Shown in pieces: positions 46,427-57,560 of a stretch of DNA of 64,000 bases. The position numbers and the translations under genes were made by a program. Within the stretch, counting starts at the first letter, position 1. Every line of letters starts with the position of its first letter. The notes under the pieces are model-generated. The model saw nothing but the letters and a program-made list of their open reading frames with translations. It searched no databases and was not told the origin of the DNA. This DNA is from Melampsora larici-populina 98AG31 (Eukaryota; Basidiomycota; Pucciniomycetes; Pucciniales; Melampsoraceae), in contig NW_006768770.1 of the NCBI RefSeq assembly GCF_000204055.1, positions 172,353 through 236,352 of the forward strand, in the 5' to 3' direction.

Positions 46427-46610
46427 AGGAGGCCCGCAGTAAGTGGGGATTAAGGAGAGTGTACCATAGTCCTGCTTCTCTGAGGGAGTACTGAGGATAT
46501 GTACTAAACTTGAAATTGAATGATGTTGTTTTTTCAGTGAAAGGAACGCAGTTTTTACATCTCTGGAGTGTTGTAAGAGATGCTGAAAAGCCAGACACCA
46601 AAGGCATTTA
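46427..46610 (+). promoter_or_regulatory. Upstream block of SPF2 conserved with SPF1
   Basis: This aligns with 33575-33780. Here the block is separated from the working start codon by an extra 215 bases, because a MITE plus a 31-base repeat has been added between them. Confidence 0.5.
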
Positions 46611-46694
46611 TCAACAGATCCTCCTGGTAGCAATTATAAGATACACTGTAAGAGTCAATTTCCCCCTCATAGCCGCACAGAATCTCGCATTGCC

Positions 46695-46940
46695 ATTGCT
46701 TACTATGATCATGATGGTCCGTATTTTACAGTCCAACAAGTTGTCCGATGTTGCAAAATTACCGTAAATTTAAAAAAATCAGGACACCTTTTTAGGTGTC
46801 CCGAATGGTGTTGACCGTATATTTGCATAAAAAAAACCCACCGTAAAATTTAAAAAACTTGTCCGTTTTTTAAAAAGTTTCACAAAATATTTCTGACTTG
46901 AAACCCCCTATTGCTTACTATGATCATGATGGTCCGTATT
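46695..46940. repeat. Perfect 31-base direct repeat flanking a MITE
   Basis: 46695-46725 and 46910-46940 are identical. Each copy contains the SPF2 start codon region (TTACTATGATCATGATGGTC). They bracket 184 bases of MITE. SPF1 has only one copy of this region, so the second was produced together with the insertion. Confidence 0.9.
46726..46909 (-). mobile_element. Truncated MITE, copy 2 of the TAGGGGGTTTCAAGTCA family
   Basis: The reverse complement matches 7274-7470, including the GACACC-TAAAAAGGTGTC palindrome and the intact GACTTGAAACCCCCT end. The other end lacks about 28 bases of the terminal repeat. It stops at a GTATT shared between the element and the target. Confidence 0.85.
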
Positions 46941-49290
46941 CACTTGCTCTATCTGAGCTTCATGACGTATTACGCAGTTGCAAGTCCATCATTTCTCAAT
47001 ACCATTTTCAAACAAGAGGCTTCATCAAGCGTTGTGCCAGGCCCTGAAATACGGAAAGAAATCGAAGTGTATGGACCGTACAATCATCACCTTGATGTAC
47101 CTTTGGATACCAGCTCTCCGGACTTCAAAACTGATTCACGACCTGATTCACATCTGGAAGATTTCATGAAAATTATGAACATAGCAAATCAAAACAAAGA
47201 CTCTTCAGGAGAAATTTACCCTGGCGTATCTTCAAGCCAGATGAAAGTTAAAGGTGAATTCAAAACAGATCTAAAACCTTATAAAAACTCTTCAAAAATG
47301 AAAGATTTCCGGGAAATTCTAAGCATTGGGAACCGGATCGATATAAGAAGTTTGAAGCGTGTAGGAAGCCTTGTTGGGAACTTGAGGCGCCTTGAATTGA
47401 AGATAGACACACCATTTCCAGGTCTCCCAGAGAAATTTCGTCCCAGTGTCTTTTCCAGACAACAACAATTTGAAAGTGCGATTGAAAGTGTGGTGGATAC
47501 CCTAGAGAAACGTAGTCTTCATCCAAAGGAGGCAATCTGGGCACTTGCTGTATTGCAAAATCTTCAAAGCCATTTACCGCAAGGACAACTGAAGCCTATA
47601 AGAACAGACGTGGCGCAAGGTCCTATATGCTGTGCTGCCCTGGGACTTAGTCTGACAAAAGGTATGCCATTATTTTCACTCTTGTTTTCTTTGATCAGAG
47701 AAAACTGTGTGCAATTTTGACTGACACTGATTCTTAACTCCTGCCTAGACTTGAATCTTGTACATGCAAGCAAGATTCTTTGGTCTTCAGATGTGGAACT
47801 TGAACTTGTGCGTGTTGACCCGGGTAAGTTGTCTACTTTTTTCTCTGCAGTGTTTACGTTGGCCCAACCTGACATTTGATTGTTATGTACTGAAGCCCTG
47901 GCAAAGGCCTACTTCATATTGGAAACAATCTTCAAGTTACATAATGAGATTCATTATACCAGTGAAAAAATAGTTCTTTACAATTACCTTGTCACAAGAC
48001 AGTTTCCAATGAACCAAAACGAAGTTCGTGCCTTAGCAACGCAGCCACAGTTACTGTACTGGTAAAGTATTGTCAATACTAGTACAGTACCTGGCTTTTT
48101 GGATACTAGAAATGAAAGTACTTGGTACAGTACCTTGCACCAGGTACAGTACTCGGTACAGTACCTACAATCTAGGTACTATAAAAAATGCCCAGCAGTA
48201 AAGTAGCTTTGTGTTCCGCTAGGTACTGTACTATACTGGTATCTCAGGTTTGCAGATAGGTACTGTACTTTACCGTACCTATGGCAGGTACTGCCCAGTA
48301 TCTCACTGTACCTTGAGTTGGTACCCGGCACATTGGGTGTATTGAAAGGCTTAAGAAATGATAACTAAGTTGCTTATTTATATATAAATCATTGATTAGG
48401 TAATAAATATCAGTAGAGATTGAAACTGAAAACAAATATACTACTATAGTGCTGGGAGGAAAGGGGATTGATCAAGAAAATCAAAAATACAGGTACTGTT
48501 GACTACTGTACCGGTATAGTACCTATATTTTAGGTACTTTCAGGGCCGGTACTGGTATCGTACCTTCCGTGGAGGTACTGTACTAAAATTTCAAAAATAT
48601 TTGCCCTCCAGTACAGTAGTGCCCACCTAGGTACGATACTGGCAGGTACTGTACCGGGAAAATCAGGTACTATACTGTACTTTACCGGTACTGGTACAGT
48701 AACTGTGGCTGCGTTGGCCTTAGGGAAAATGTTTGTGGAACTTGCAAAACTTCCAACCTGTGATTTGAAATCTCTTTACAATATGGCATCAATTTTCCCA
48801 GAAATCACCGGTATAATAGACAATGAACGATTGACGGATCCTTCCTTCATGACGGCATATGATGATGCTGTGCTTGATTGGACCTTTGAAAAGGAGAACC
48901 AAGCGCTCTTGCTTGAGATCCGCATGCTGGTGAATACATGTGACAAAGGCCCAATTGGACATATGTTTCATTGCTTTCTAGATCCAAGAGGTGCAAAGGT
49001 CCAGGATATTGAAGAGGTAGCAAATCATATAACAAAAGTCAGTGCAATCACCAATTATACTAAGGAGTACAAACTACAAATCCTCAACCTCCTATATCGC
49101 ATTGCTGTTCATATCCCTGATGGTAAAAAATACCTTGAGGGTCGGATGGAGTGGAAAGGTAACTATAAATCACTATTTTTATCTTGGCCCACAAGCTTCA
49201 GTATTGTTTGAGAGAAAGAACTCAATTACTGATTGTGTTTGTACTTTGTCTCTGTTCACAGATGAATTAAACCAATTTGAGATCAAGTGA
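46920..49290 (+). pseudogene. SPF2: secreted-protein family member broken by a hAT MITE
   Basis: The exons 46920-47661, 47749-47823, 47896-48036 with 48724-49158, and 49262-49290 match SPF3 exon by exon. MIMMVRIHLLYLSFMTYYAVAS is a signal peptide. Shared blocks are EVYGP, LPEKFRPSVF, LQNLQSHLPQGQLKPIRTD, GPICCAALGLSLTK, ASKILW, ALAKAYF, IFPEI, VQDIEEV and KKYLEGRMEW. A 680-base MITE at 48037-48716 splits exon 3; reading into it reaches a stop at 48063-48065. The coding on both sides remains open, and leaving out the element with one target copy keeps phase (473 codons), so the insertion looks recent. An internal repeat of about 45 residues (around residues 68 and 113) is not present in SPF3. 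Function unknown. Confidence 0.75.
48037..48716. mobile_element. hAT MITE with GTACTGTACC subterminal arrays, inside SPF2 exon 3
   Basis: Near-perfect inverted ends CAACGCAGCCACAGTTACTG (48037) and CAGTAACTGTGGCTGCGTTG (to 48716) are followed inward by arrays of GGTACTGTACC motifs. GCCTTAG flanks both ends (48030-48036 and 48717-48723), seven of the eight bases expected for a hAT target duplication. The middle (about 48330-48490) is unique AT-rich sequence without a gene. The right end is 19/20 identical to the right end of the hAT element at 1-3410. Confidence 0.9.
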
Positions 49291-49358
49291 AGTGTCTTGA
49301 TAAAATCATGATCATATCAAAACATTATGTTACTGCAGTCTTGATCATGGCCTCACTG
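49291..49358. other. 3' flank of SPF2
   Basis: Nothing notable. Confidence 0.4.
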
Positions 49359-49658
49359 CACCGTGTAAATATCCGTGTAGCACGTCGACGCGCACACATG
49401 AAAGACTTTCCGTGGACCCTGTAACGACCCATCAAAGAGGTTCCACGACAAGTACATCTTCCCCTTATCACCTGGGAGGTTGAAAGTCAGTTGGCCCCCA
49501 CTGACAACAAAGGATTCTGCAAATCCTTTAAACAAATCACAAAGCACAAAGGGTGCTCAGCAAAAATCTCAGTCTCAATCCGACCAAAAGACTTTGAGAT
49601 TTATTTCAAAACTCTCCGTGTGTGCACGTCGACGTGCTACACGGATATTTACATGGTG
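49359..49658. mobile_element. MITE with about 39-base inverted repeats centred on CACGTCGACG
   Basis: 49359-49397 (CACCGTGTAAATATCCGTGT, then AGCACGTCGACG) is the reverse complement of 49620-49658 with two mismatches. It is non-coding. No clear target duplication. Confidence 0.75.
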
Positions 49659-50073
49659 CTGGTCAACTCCTTGGTTTTGGTGTTTTACAAAATTAGATCT
49701 GCAATCCTTCTGCAACCCCTGTTGAATCAAATCTGGCACTGACTTCAGTTACTGTACTTGCCAAACAGAGGGTTTTCATAACCATCTAAGTATATGAGAT
49801 GTCCAACTTGGTCTTTAGGCCAACAACTTATAAGGTACATATGACGTTGGCACAAGTCAATCTATACTTGGAACCAAAGTTGCTTGATAAAGCAATATAT
49901 CACAAATTGATACTCAAAGTATTTTTTGACTCTGTAGCTGGCAGTTTCTACCATGATTTGATGGACTGGATTGTCAGTGGCACTTGAGGATCACTACACT
50001 TCCAGTATTAAAGAGGTTCCCTGGCCTAGGCTGGGAATCTCATTTAGAGTAGAATGGGTCATCAAATCATCTC
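49659..50073. other. Gene-free spacer
   Basis: AT-rich, with no recognisable feature. Confidence 0.5.
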
Positions 50074-50462
50074 ACACTGCACAACTGAGCCATAAAGCAT
50101 ATGCTACATATGCACAAATATCTGAGTAATCCTTAGCTATTAGCTACATATAGTTCTGCTCAGTTATCTGCTTAATCTGGATAAACAAATCACATGTAAT
50201 ACATCCTGTAACTTTGTTCAGATTAGGGGTTCTCAAAGTAGACCCGGTTTCAAGAAAACCCAGTTGACCCAGTTGCTTTTTGGCAGTAACTTATCGTATT
50301 GAGTTGACATTTTTTGACAGATCACAGCCAAAAAGTCAACTGGGTTTTTTCAAACCAGGTCTACTTTGAGAACTCCTATTGAGACATGCATTTTGAAACA
50401 TTGACTACATACATGATCATCACGGCTACTCAGGAAATATTCATGAAGCTGTGTAACAGTAA
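50074..50462. mobile_element. Second copy of the 14.25-kb MITE family, interrupted by a smaller MITE
   Basis: 50074-50222 resembles 14254-14400 (CTGAGCCATAA, CTACATATGC, TTCTGCTCAGTTATCTGC, AAATCACATGTAATAC). 50379-50462 resembles 14396-14480 (CTGCTCAGGCAATATT-like, AGTAACAGAA). The right arm is not intact. A younger element at 50224-50378 sits between the two halves. Confidence 0.55.
50224..50378. mobile_element. Small MITE with TA-ended 21-base inverted repeats
   Basis: TAGGGGTTCTCAAAGTAGAC at 50224 and GTCTACTTTGAGAACTCCTA ending at 50378 are inverted with one mismatch. Inner arms AACCCAGTTGAC / GTCAACTGGGTT also pair. The TA ends suggest a Tc1/mariner-type element. It is nested in the older MITE around it. 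Confidence 0.75.
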
Positions 50463-52082
50463 CAGAAGGGGAATCTGGTCCCTAGGACCCATATTCCCAT
50501 TGGGGAACCTCTTTAATGCTGGCAGTGCTAGTAACAAAAGATGTGTCCTGCAGAATATACATGTATATAAACTCATATTGATCTCAATGAACAATATAGA
50601 GAGATGTGTCAAGCTATTGGAAGAACCTTGTGCCACTGCCAGTTCTCATTATGATGGGCAAGATATGGTATTCTTTGACCTGCTCCCAGACTGGAGCAAT
50701 CTTTTGACACTTCACAAAATATTTATGATGTTCATGATTAGCAACCAGGTCTCTTCATGGCTGACAGTCTTGAGAAAGGCAATCTATTGTGCTGGTGAGA
50801 CCAGAGCTTGGTCAGTGCTATCTCGGAGTCAACATTATAATCAACATGTTTTGTGAATTTCACCCAGATGTCTGCCCAAGGCAGCAGCGGTTCTGGGTAA
50901 GCCACATTTACCTGGTAGGATTTACATCATGTGTTTAACATAACAGAAGGTGCATGGAGCTGGGCCAGAAGTTGTAATTATCATTATGTATCATTGTTTT
51001 CATCATATGCTTTGTTGATTGTAAGGGGTATGAATCAGGGCTCACAAAAACATATGTTGTGTTTACAATCAGAAAATGAACCACTAGCAAAGAAACATAG
51101 ATACAGGCAAATCAAAGAATACGGACAAGCAAAAGGGCCCTCTGTAGAGCTATTTGTTGAGTTCAACCTGGAGTGAACACAATAAAAGCCAATATAAATG
51201 ATATCAAGACATGTCAGGTTACCACATCAGAGACAGGGACCACTAACCTGAGATAGACACACCGAAAGATCAATGGGATGATGAGGAGAAAACCCTTGTA
51301 TTGGTGCCACTCCTTGCCACTCAGATTGAAGGTTTATGTATGTACACTGGTTGTAATTGCGTGAGAAGCAGTGCAAGGAGTTGAGATGAGGGGCACTGGT
51401 TTGAGAGGTCACACAAGAGGGGAATTTTGATAAACCACGAGATTGCATGATTAGTAGCACATAGATATGAAGTGAATGCTGCTGATAAGACATCCCGTTG
51501 ATATCATACATACCACAGCATAACATTTTTTGCAAGCATGGTCGACCAGGGTCAAATCACGCCTCCACGCAGTTAAGCTTTACTTTCAGTGATGACCATC
51601 GTGTTCAAACTGGCGCTCATCGCCGTGATTTTGAATTGTTCCAGTTTCCAAACCTGCCAAAGGTTGAGTCAGGGTCGATGCAGAGGACATATAAAGTGCA
51701 AGCTCATTTATCTTTAAAACAAGAACGATTTGAAGTAGACGTGTAAGAAAGATTATCAAAACTTTAAACTTGGCATGTCAAGCTGATTCCGTGCTGTGTG
51801 ATCAGAATCAATTCGAATGATAAGCTAATCTGTCTAATCTGACCTATTTTTGGAGCAACCCAGCTTTAACTTCTCTGAAGCGTTGCAGCATGTGCTCATA
51901 CCTTTGTTCACTCACCGTTACATGATGTCAAAGCAGATTACGAGACAGTCAAACCCTCAAGATCCTTATCAATCGACTCTTTTCCATAAAATGTATATAA
52001 GGCTCAAGACAAGTCTACGCGCCATCCTCGCCCTCCCACAAAGGCTCTACCTCTCCATTTTGATTCTACATTTTTTGCAGTA
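50463..52082. other. Gene-free stretch upstream of SPF3
   Basis: No supported gene. Open frames near 50386-50856 and 51498-51746 have no recognisable signature. A TATA motif precedes SPF3. Confidence 0.5.
51994..52002 (+). promoter_or_regulatory. Probable TATA box of SPF3
   Basis: TATATAAGG lies about 80 bases upstream of the start codon at 52083. The block shared by SPF1 and SPF2 is not recognisable here, so SPF3 may be regulated differently. Confidence 0.45.
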
Positions 52083-53746
52083 ATGGGATATCACTTTCAC
52101 TTTCTTTCTATGTGTCTATTGCTCTATGGAGCAGTTGAATGCTTGCCAGGTCATATCAGCTCTTTTGACAAACGATCTCTATCAAGTCTGGAAAAACGCC
52201 CATTGATCAGGCCAGACATTGAAGTGTATGGACCAGTCAACCTGCACCTCAATTCGCCTGCATCTTTGAATAAAAACTTTCCCGATCTCAACTCAGATGT
52301 ACAGCCTGGTCTATCATCTTCAAGTATTGAAGAATTCAACTTAATTCTAGCCATGAGCGATGAAATCTCCAAAAGGTCTAAACGTACAGTCTTAGAACCT
52401 CTTGCTAAACGATTGAAACTCCTGGCCTTGAAGATAGAAAAATCAGAAGGCTTACCAGAGCAATTTAACACCAGCGTATTTGGTACAGGGGGAGAATTTA
52501 GATATGCATGCGAAAGAGCAGTGAGAACCCTACAGAATCTTTCTCTAAAACCAAGGGAGACAATTTGGGTACTTGCTGTCTTGAAACATCTTCAGGGATT
52601 TTTGCCACAAGGAGAACTGGAACCCATAAGAACAGACATGGCGCGAGGCCCTATATGTCGCGCTGCCTTGGGACTTCATCTGACAAAAGGTATATCCAGA
52701 TTTCCATTCTTAGCTTCTGTGGTCAGATGAAATTGATATGCCTGAAATCGGATCTTGGCTCTCACCTAGACTTGGACCTGCTAAGTATGAGCAAAATTCT
52801 TTGGTTTTCCCCGGCGGATCCTGAACTTGTGGATGTTGACTCGTGTAAGTCATCTACTCTTTTCTGTGTGATTTTTTACTGGCACAACCTGACCCATAAT
52901 TGTTGGCTACTGAAGCCCTGGCACAGGCGTACTTTGCGTTGAAAACCATTGACTCTATGAAATCTTATGTTGATCGTCCTCATGAGTCCAGCTTCTTCAC
53001 GACCTGCGTTGAAATTTACAATTATCTTCTCAACACAAAGATTCCAGTTGAAGAGGACGGCGTGGATTTCTTGGCGAAAAAGTTTATAGCACTTTCAACT
53101 ATGGAGGTCAGAGGAATTGCGTATTCACACCTCTATCACATGAAAATGATTTTCCCCAGAGTCAAAGAAATCATAGAGGAGGAAAAATTCAAAGACTTAT
53201 CCTTCAAAAATGCCTATGAGAACGAAGAGCTATTGATCAATATCCGGCGCTTTGCCGTTGCGGATCGTCGTGCCCCCATTAATGATCTGATTTATCCCTT
53301 TCTCAATCTAAAGTTCGCCACGGTCCAGAATATCAAAGATGTGGTTCAGGCTATGTTGGAAGGTAAACACAAAAAGGATATACCGGTCAGCATACGAGAT
53401 CACGAAGGGACTTCAGTTTTATCTCACAGGGATTCCGAGGAAGAGGATTTCATCATCCGCCTACTAGGCGGCATTGCTAGTCATATTCCGGGTGCTGAAC
53501 AATACCTTGAAAGTCAGGTGGAATGGAGTGGTAGGTTTTTATTACCCCTTCAAGTCTTTCTGTGATATTCGCAGCTGTATTGTTGACCAAAAGAGCCCTA
53601 TCACTAATCGAGACTTGGTTCTGGTCACAGCTGATTCGAAGTTCTTGAGGCTCAAAAGTTCCAATTCTATAAACACACAGGATCACACTCATAAAATGCT
53701 TCTGGCCCCTAATGAGGGGGTTCAAGTCAAGATCAAAGCAACGTGA
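52083..53746 (+). CDS. SPF3: intact member of the unknown secreted-protein family
   Basis: Four exons (52083-52689, 52770-52844, 52916-53530, 53631-53746) join to 470 residues. MGYHFHFLSMCLLLYGAVECLPG is a signal peptide. The mature chain reads EVYGPVNLHL, SIEEFNLILAMSDE, a KRSKR basic patch, LPEQFNTSVFGTGGEF, LQGFLPQGELEPIRTDMARGPICRAALGLHLTK, SKILWF, EEDGVDFLAKKFIALSTM, YSHLYHMKMIFPRVKEI, INDLIYPFLN and LLGGIASHIPGAEQYLESQVEW. Then comes a spliced tail (ADSKFLRLK...). It is mostly alpha-helical, with few cysteines and no catalytic motif that I recognise. The dibasic sites near residue 35 and at KRSKR could be processing sites. It is the only full-length uninterrupted member here. Effector-like status is inferred from secretion and rapid family change. 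Confidence 0.75.
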
Positions 53747-54565
53747 TTTTTGTCAAAGGCGACATAGATTATACGTCTAGTTTGCCTATATGTCCAACTT
53801 TTGTATTTTGTCCCAAAATGTCTTTCGCTTTGGAATCTGTCTCTGCTCTTTGTCTAACAATCTTTTAAAGTTATCTTTGTTGATCTACCAAATATTTTCC
53901 TCGCCCCTATAACATCTGTATGTAGGCGAAGCAAAAGAAATGTCTATGAGAGAGAAACAAAGAGGAGACAACCAATACAAGAACGTCGATACAGACCAAT
54001 GATTTTTCTTCATGGAGTCAGTCGCATATCACGTCTCTTCTGAGGGAGCTTAGTCATCATGTAGCCTTGCAGCCTTTTCAGTCGAGGTTCAGGACATGGG
54101 AGAAGTGTTGAGAGAGAGTCAAGGACGAAACAGTTGAACCGATGAGTGGCCATAGCTATAGATTTCAATTTATCAGCGACATGTCTAAATCTTCAATTCT
54201 GTCTCAGTCGGTGCATACAAGCTGAGCTCGCCTCAAAGAGTATAGTGAAATATCCACCGTGGGCTTAACTCATCACTCACCCATGGCAAGGTCACCTCAT
54301 CGACGCGACGGATTTCGCGACAAAAACCTCCCTCAATCATCTGAGACATGACGGTAATCTTGCAGTTCTATCGGCCTTTCACGGTATCAATGTTGCGGTC
54401 CTGCTTCGTTTATTATCGTCCAGGTATAATCGTTTTCTTATAAAGCTGGTCCGACTTTGTAGGAAGCGGGCAGCGTTCCCTCATTCCTCGACTCGAAAGC
54501 TAGATTTTCTGGAGCTATCCATCATTGTTCTTTCCGGTCTTACTGCATCATATCTTGACAACACC
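53747..54565. other. Spacer between SPF3 and the flavin monooxygenase
   Basis: No supported gene or repeat. Confidence 0.5.
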
Positions 54566-57094
54566 ATGGTTCGTCTCTCCACACCACCAACTGAAGGTAT
54601 GTCAATCTCAGTCTCTGGGCTATCGGTCTCATGCATGAACCATATCATCCGACCAATAATCATGTTTTTTGTCCCGTTGCATGTTGTCTAGCCATCATCG
54701 CATCATTACCAGTCGGAGAGCCAGAGCCAAAGCCACACTGGTTTTCTGGGGCGATCCAGTCGCTCATCTCTATCATCCACAGCCCAAAACCACCAGGCCC
54801 TGCTCCGCTCAAACCTTTGGGTCGGATCGCGATCGTGGGGGCGGGTGTGACGGGGGTATCGAGTGCAGCTCATTGTGTAGCACATGGCTTTGAAGTAGTC
54901 CTGTTTGACAAGAAGAATGTGACGGGAGGAGTTTGGAACGACGTCAACTCGTTCGTCAATTTTTATTTCCTCGCCCCCCCTGCTGTATCTGATCACACTG
55001 ACGGTATTCTCCGATTGTGCCTTTGATCGCTACAGAACTTCAAGTCTACAACTCAACTCATGGATGTATCGATTTCATCCCTCGGTAGTGTGGTCCGAAT
55101 CTTTCCCTAAACAAGTTGAGCCCAGTGATGCTATTAACATTCACTTCTGAAGTCTCACGCGTGTTTATGTTTTTGTGCGTGTCGTGATGCTTTCGCGACA
55201 AAGAGTGAAATCTTGAAGCAGATTCGTGACCTTTGGGTACGATATGGATTGGAATCAAGAACTCGTTTCAATGTACGCTCTGCTTACTCAATTCAGGTTC
55301 CTCATCATGCTGACATACTTCCGACGCGGACTATTCAAAACGCAAACAGTACGATGTCAAGCGCGTCCAACGTTTTATGGTGTCGGGAAAGACGGCATGG
55401 TCAATTGACGATGGTGTTGAAGGGCTCTTCGATGGAATCATTGTGGCGATCGGAACATGTGCACAACCATACGACCGTCGCTGGCCTTCACGCGAGGTCT
55501 ACAAAGGGGCCTTACACCATTCTTCAGACCTCGACAATATGCCGGATCCCAAAATCGTGGCGGTGATTGGAAGTGGAGCAAGTGCAGTGGAGGCAGCAGA
55601 ACAAGCCATTATACGCGGCGCACTTCAAGCGACCATCATCGCTCGCCATGACAAGGTGCCGTTTACTTACCTTGTTCCTCTCCCTGTTCCTTCAACATTA
55701 AGCAATCACCTGACTCATCTGTATTTCCTTTAACTCATCTTACAGTGGATCATCCCGCGAGGACTTTTGCCGATGGGTATCATCTCGGTTCTGCCGTGGG
55801 GATGGTCTTCTCGAGTCAGCCGGTTTTGCGAGGCTGTCTTAAGACGATATCATTATCGGGATGTAGATTGGGTCGCACCATTACCTGATACGGGATACGG
55901 CCTCGATCAACTGACTCCAATTGTCAACAATGATTTTCTTCAACTGATCCGAGATGGCTCAGCTAAATATTTACGTGGAACGGTACTTAATCTCTCTTTC
56001 TATATACACTACCCTGTCTTTTCTTATGAGAAGAGTGACTCGTAACATTTTCAATTGACAATGGTATTGGAAATTGTTTGCAGACCACGAGTTTTGTACC
56101 TGAGGGTGTCAAGGTTCAGACTGGAGGTCATCTGGAAACAGTCATTGTGAAAGCGGATGTGGTAATCGATGTACGCTGTATTGGACCCTTCCTAGTTGCA
56201 GGTAAAAGTTGATCATCTGACTGAAATTGGTTTGATTCTTCCTACAGGCCACTGGCTTTGAGCGGCCTTCGTTTGGTTTCCTTCCCTCCAGCTTGTTTCC
56301 CGGCGGATATGATCTTCCGGCTCTGTTCCTTCATTCATTTTCAGTGGAAGATCCCACTATCTTGTTCACCAATTCATCCTATGAAGAAGCTATTGGGACA
56401 GTCGGGCATGTTCATATTGGTCTGTAAACCCCTATCTTTTTACGGGTGCATGTGAGTCATCAAGCTGATATCTTGGTGATTTGGTGATGATGTATCAGGT
56501 GTCTATACACGCATCATGATGATGTTTCTATTGGATCCCAAGATGGCTCCTGAACGTGAGCTGATGGTCCAGGTCTATCTCACAGAGGGCAGTTTGATGG
56601 ACTGACCATTTCTGACGCGATAGCCAAAAATATGCGACTTTGGGTGGATATCATGCGATACCTCAAATCTTCTGCACGAGCGGAAGCCTTTGGTTTCTTC
56701 ACGTGAGTGAACTTTTGCAGATCTCCCAGGGACTTTGCGGGCACATACACATCTGAACTCAAACAAACAACGATCGTACCTTTCATGATTCTTTTTGCTT
56801 GAAATGTAGATACATGGAGATGTTCATCTGTTTGATCATCTTTCATCTCGTTCAACCAAGTCGACTACGATGGGCAGCTTTCAACTTCTTCGGCTTTGGT
56901 ACGTCTTTCGTCACTTTGGTCTATGACTTTCTCCTGTTTGGGATAGACAGCATGTTTTGGATCTCCCGTCCGTGATTAGTATCACTAAATATGGCATTTA
57001 AATAATTGATCCTGATGGTGAATACTGTGTTCTAATATCTTCAGGAAACACTCGAAGTCGGTCACCAAGTGGAAAACAAAAAAAGGTCTATTGA
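54566..57094 (+). CDS. Flavin-containing monooxygenase (FMO-like)
   Basis: These FAD/NADPH enzymes oxygenate N- or S-containing or carbonyl substrates. Twelve exons join in phase to 504 residues: 54566-54596, 54692-54950, 55036-55114, 55204-55272, 55350-55655, 55746-55982, 56084-56170, 56248-56419, 56499-56555, 56624-56702, 56810-56898 and 57045-57094. The FAD-binding IAIVGAGVTG (Gly60, 62, 65) is near the N-terminus. The FMO fingerprint appears as YKGALHHSSD. The NADPH site is VIGSGASAVEAAE, and DATGFERPSFG is the late conserved motif. A hydrophobic C-terminal segment (MEMFICLIIFHLV) and a basic tail may anchor it to membrane. It is convergent with the P450 466 bases downstream. Substrate is unknown. 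Confidence 0.88.
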
Positions 57095-57560
57095 GGAGCT
57101 TAACCCACTTTTGGTCAGAAAGATTGAGTGTCTCATCAACTTTGTACATTATATTTGTGGACGTGTTATTTCTTTACGTCATCTTTAAACATAGACTGGT
57201 TGTGAATATGTAAATAAGTAACGTGTGGCTTGATGTGATTTTTACACTCTTTTGCAGGAATACGTTTGATTTTGAATTTTTCTTCTTGGTCTATTTATGA
57301 AATGATAGATTCCAAAGCTGATGAGGTTTACAAAGATGAGTATGTATAGCAGCTAATAATCTATGCTGGAAAATGTGACCAAGCTGAAGAGAAAAGGGTT
57401 GCATACAAAGAGCTGATTCAAAAAGATCAGTATCAAATCTTAAGAGATCAAACAAAAGATGAAAAGTACGTATCGCCACATGTGAAGCTATTGCGAGGAA
57501 AGAAAAAGTCTCTTTGATACAACAAGAACTATGTAAAATGGATCAACTATGTAGATGTAA
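57095..57560. other. Convergent 3' flanks of FMO and P450
   Basis: AT-rich. Nothing else seen. Confidence 0.5.

Noticed and set aside
50386..50856. Plus-strand frame of 156 codons
   Set aside because: Its first part lies in the MITE copy at 50074-50462, and no coding signature follows.
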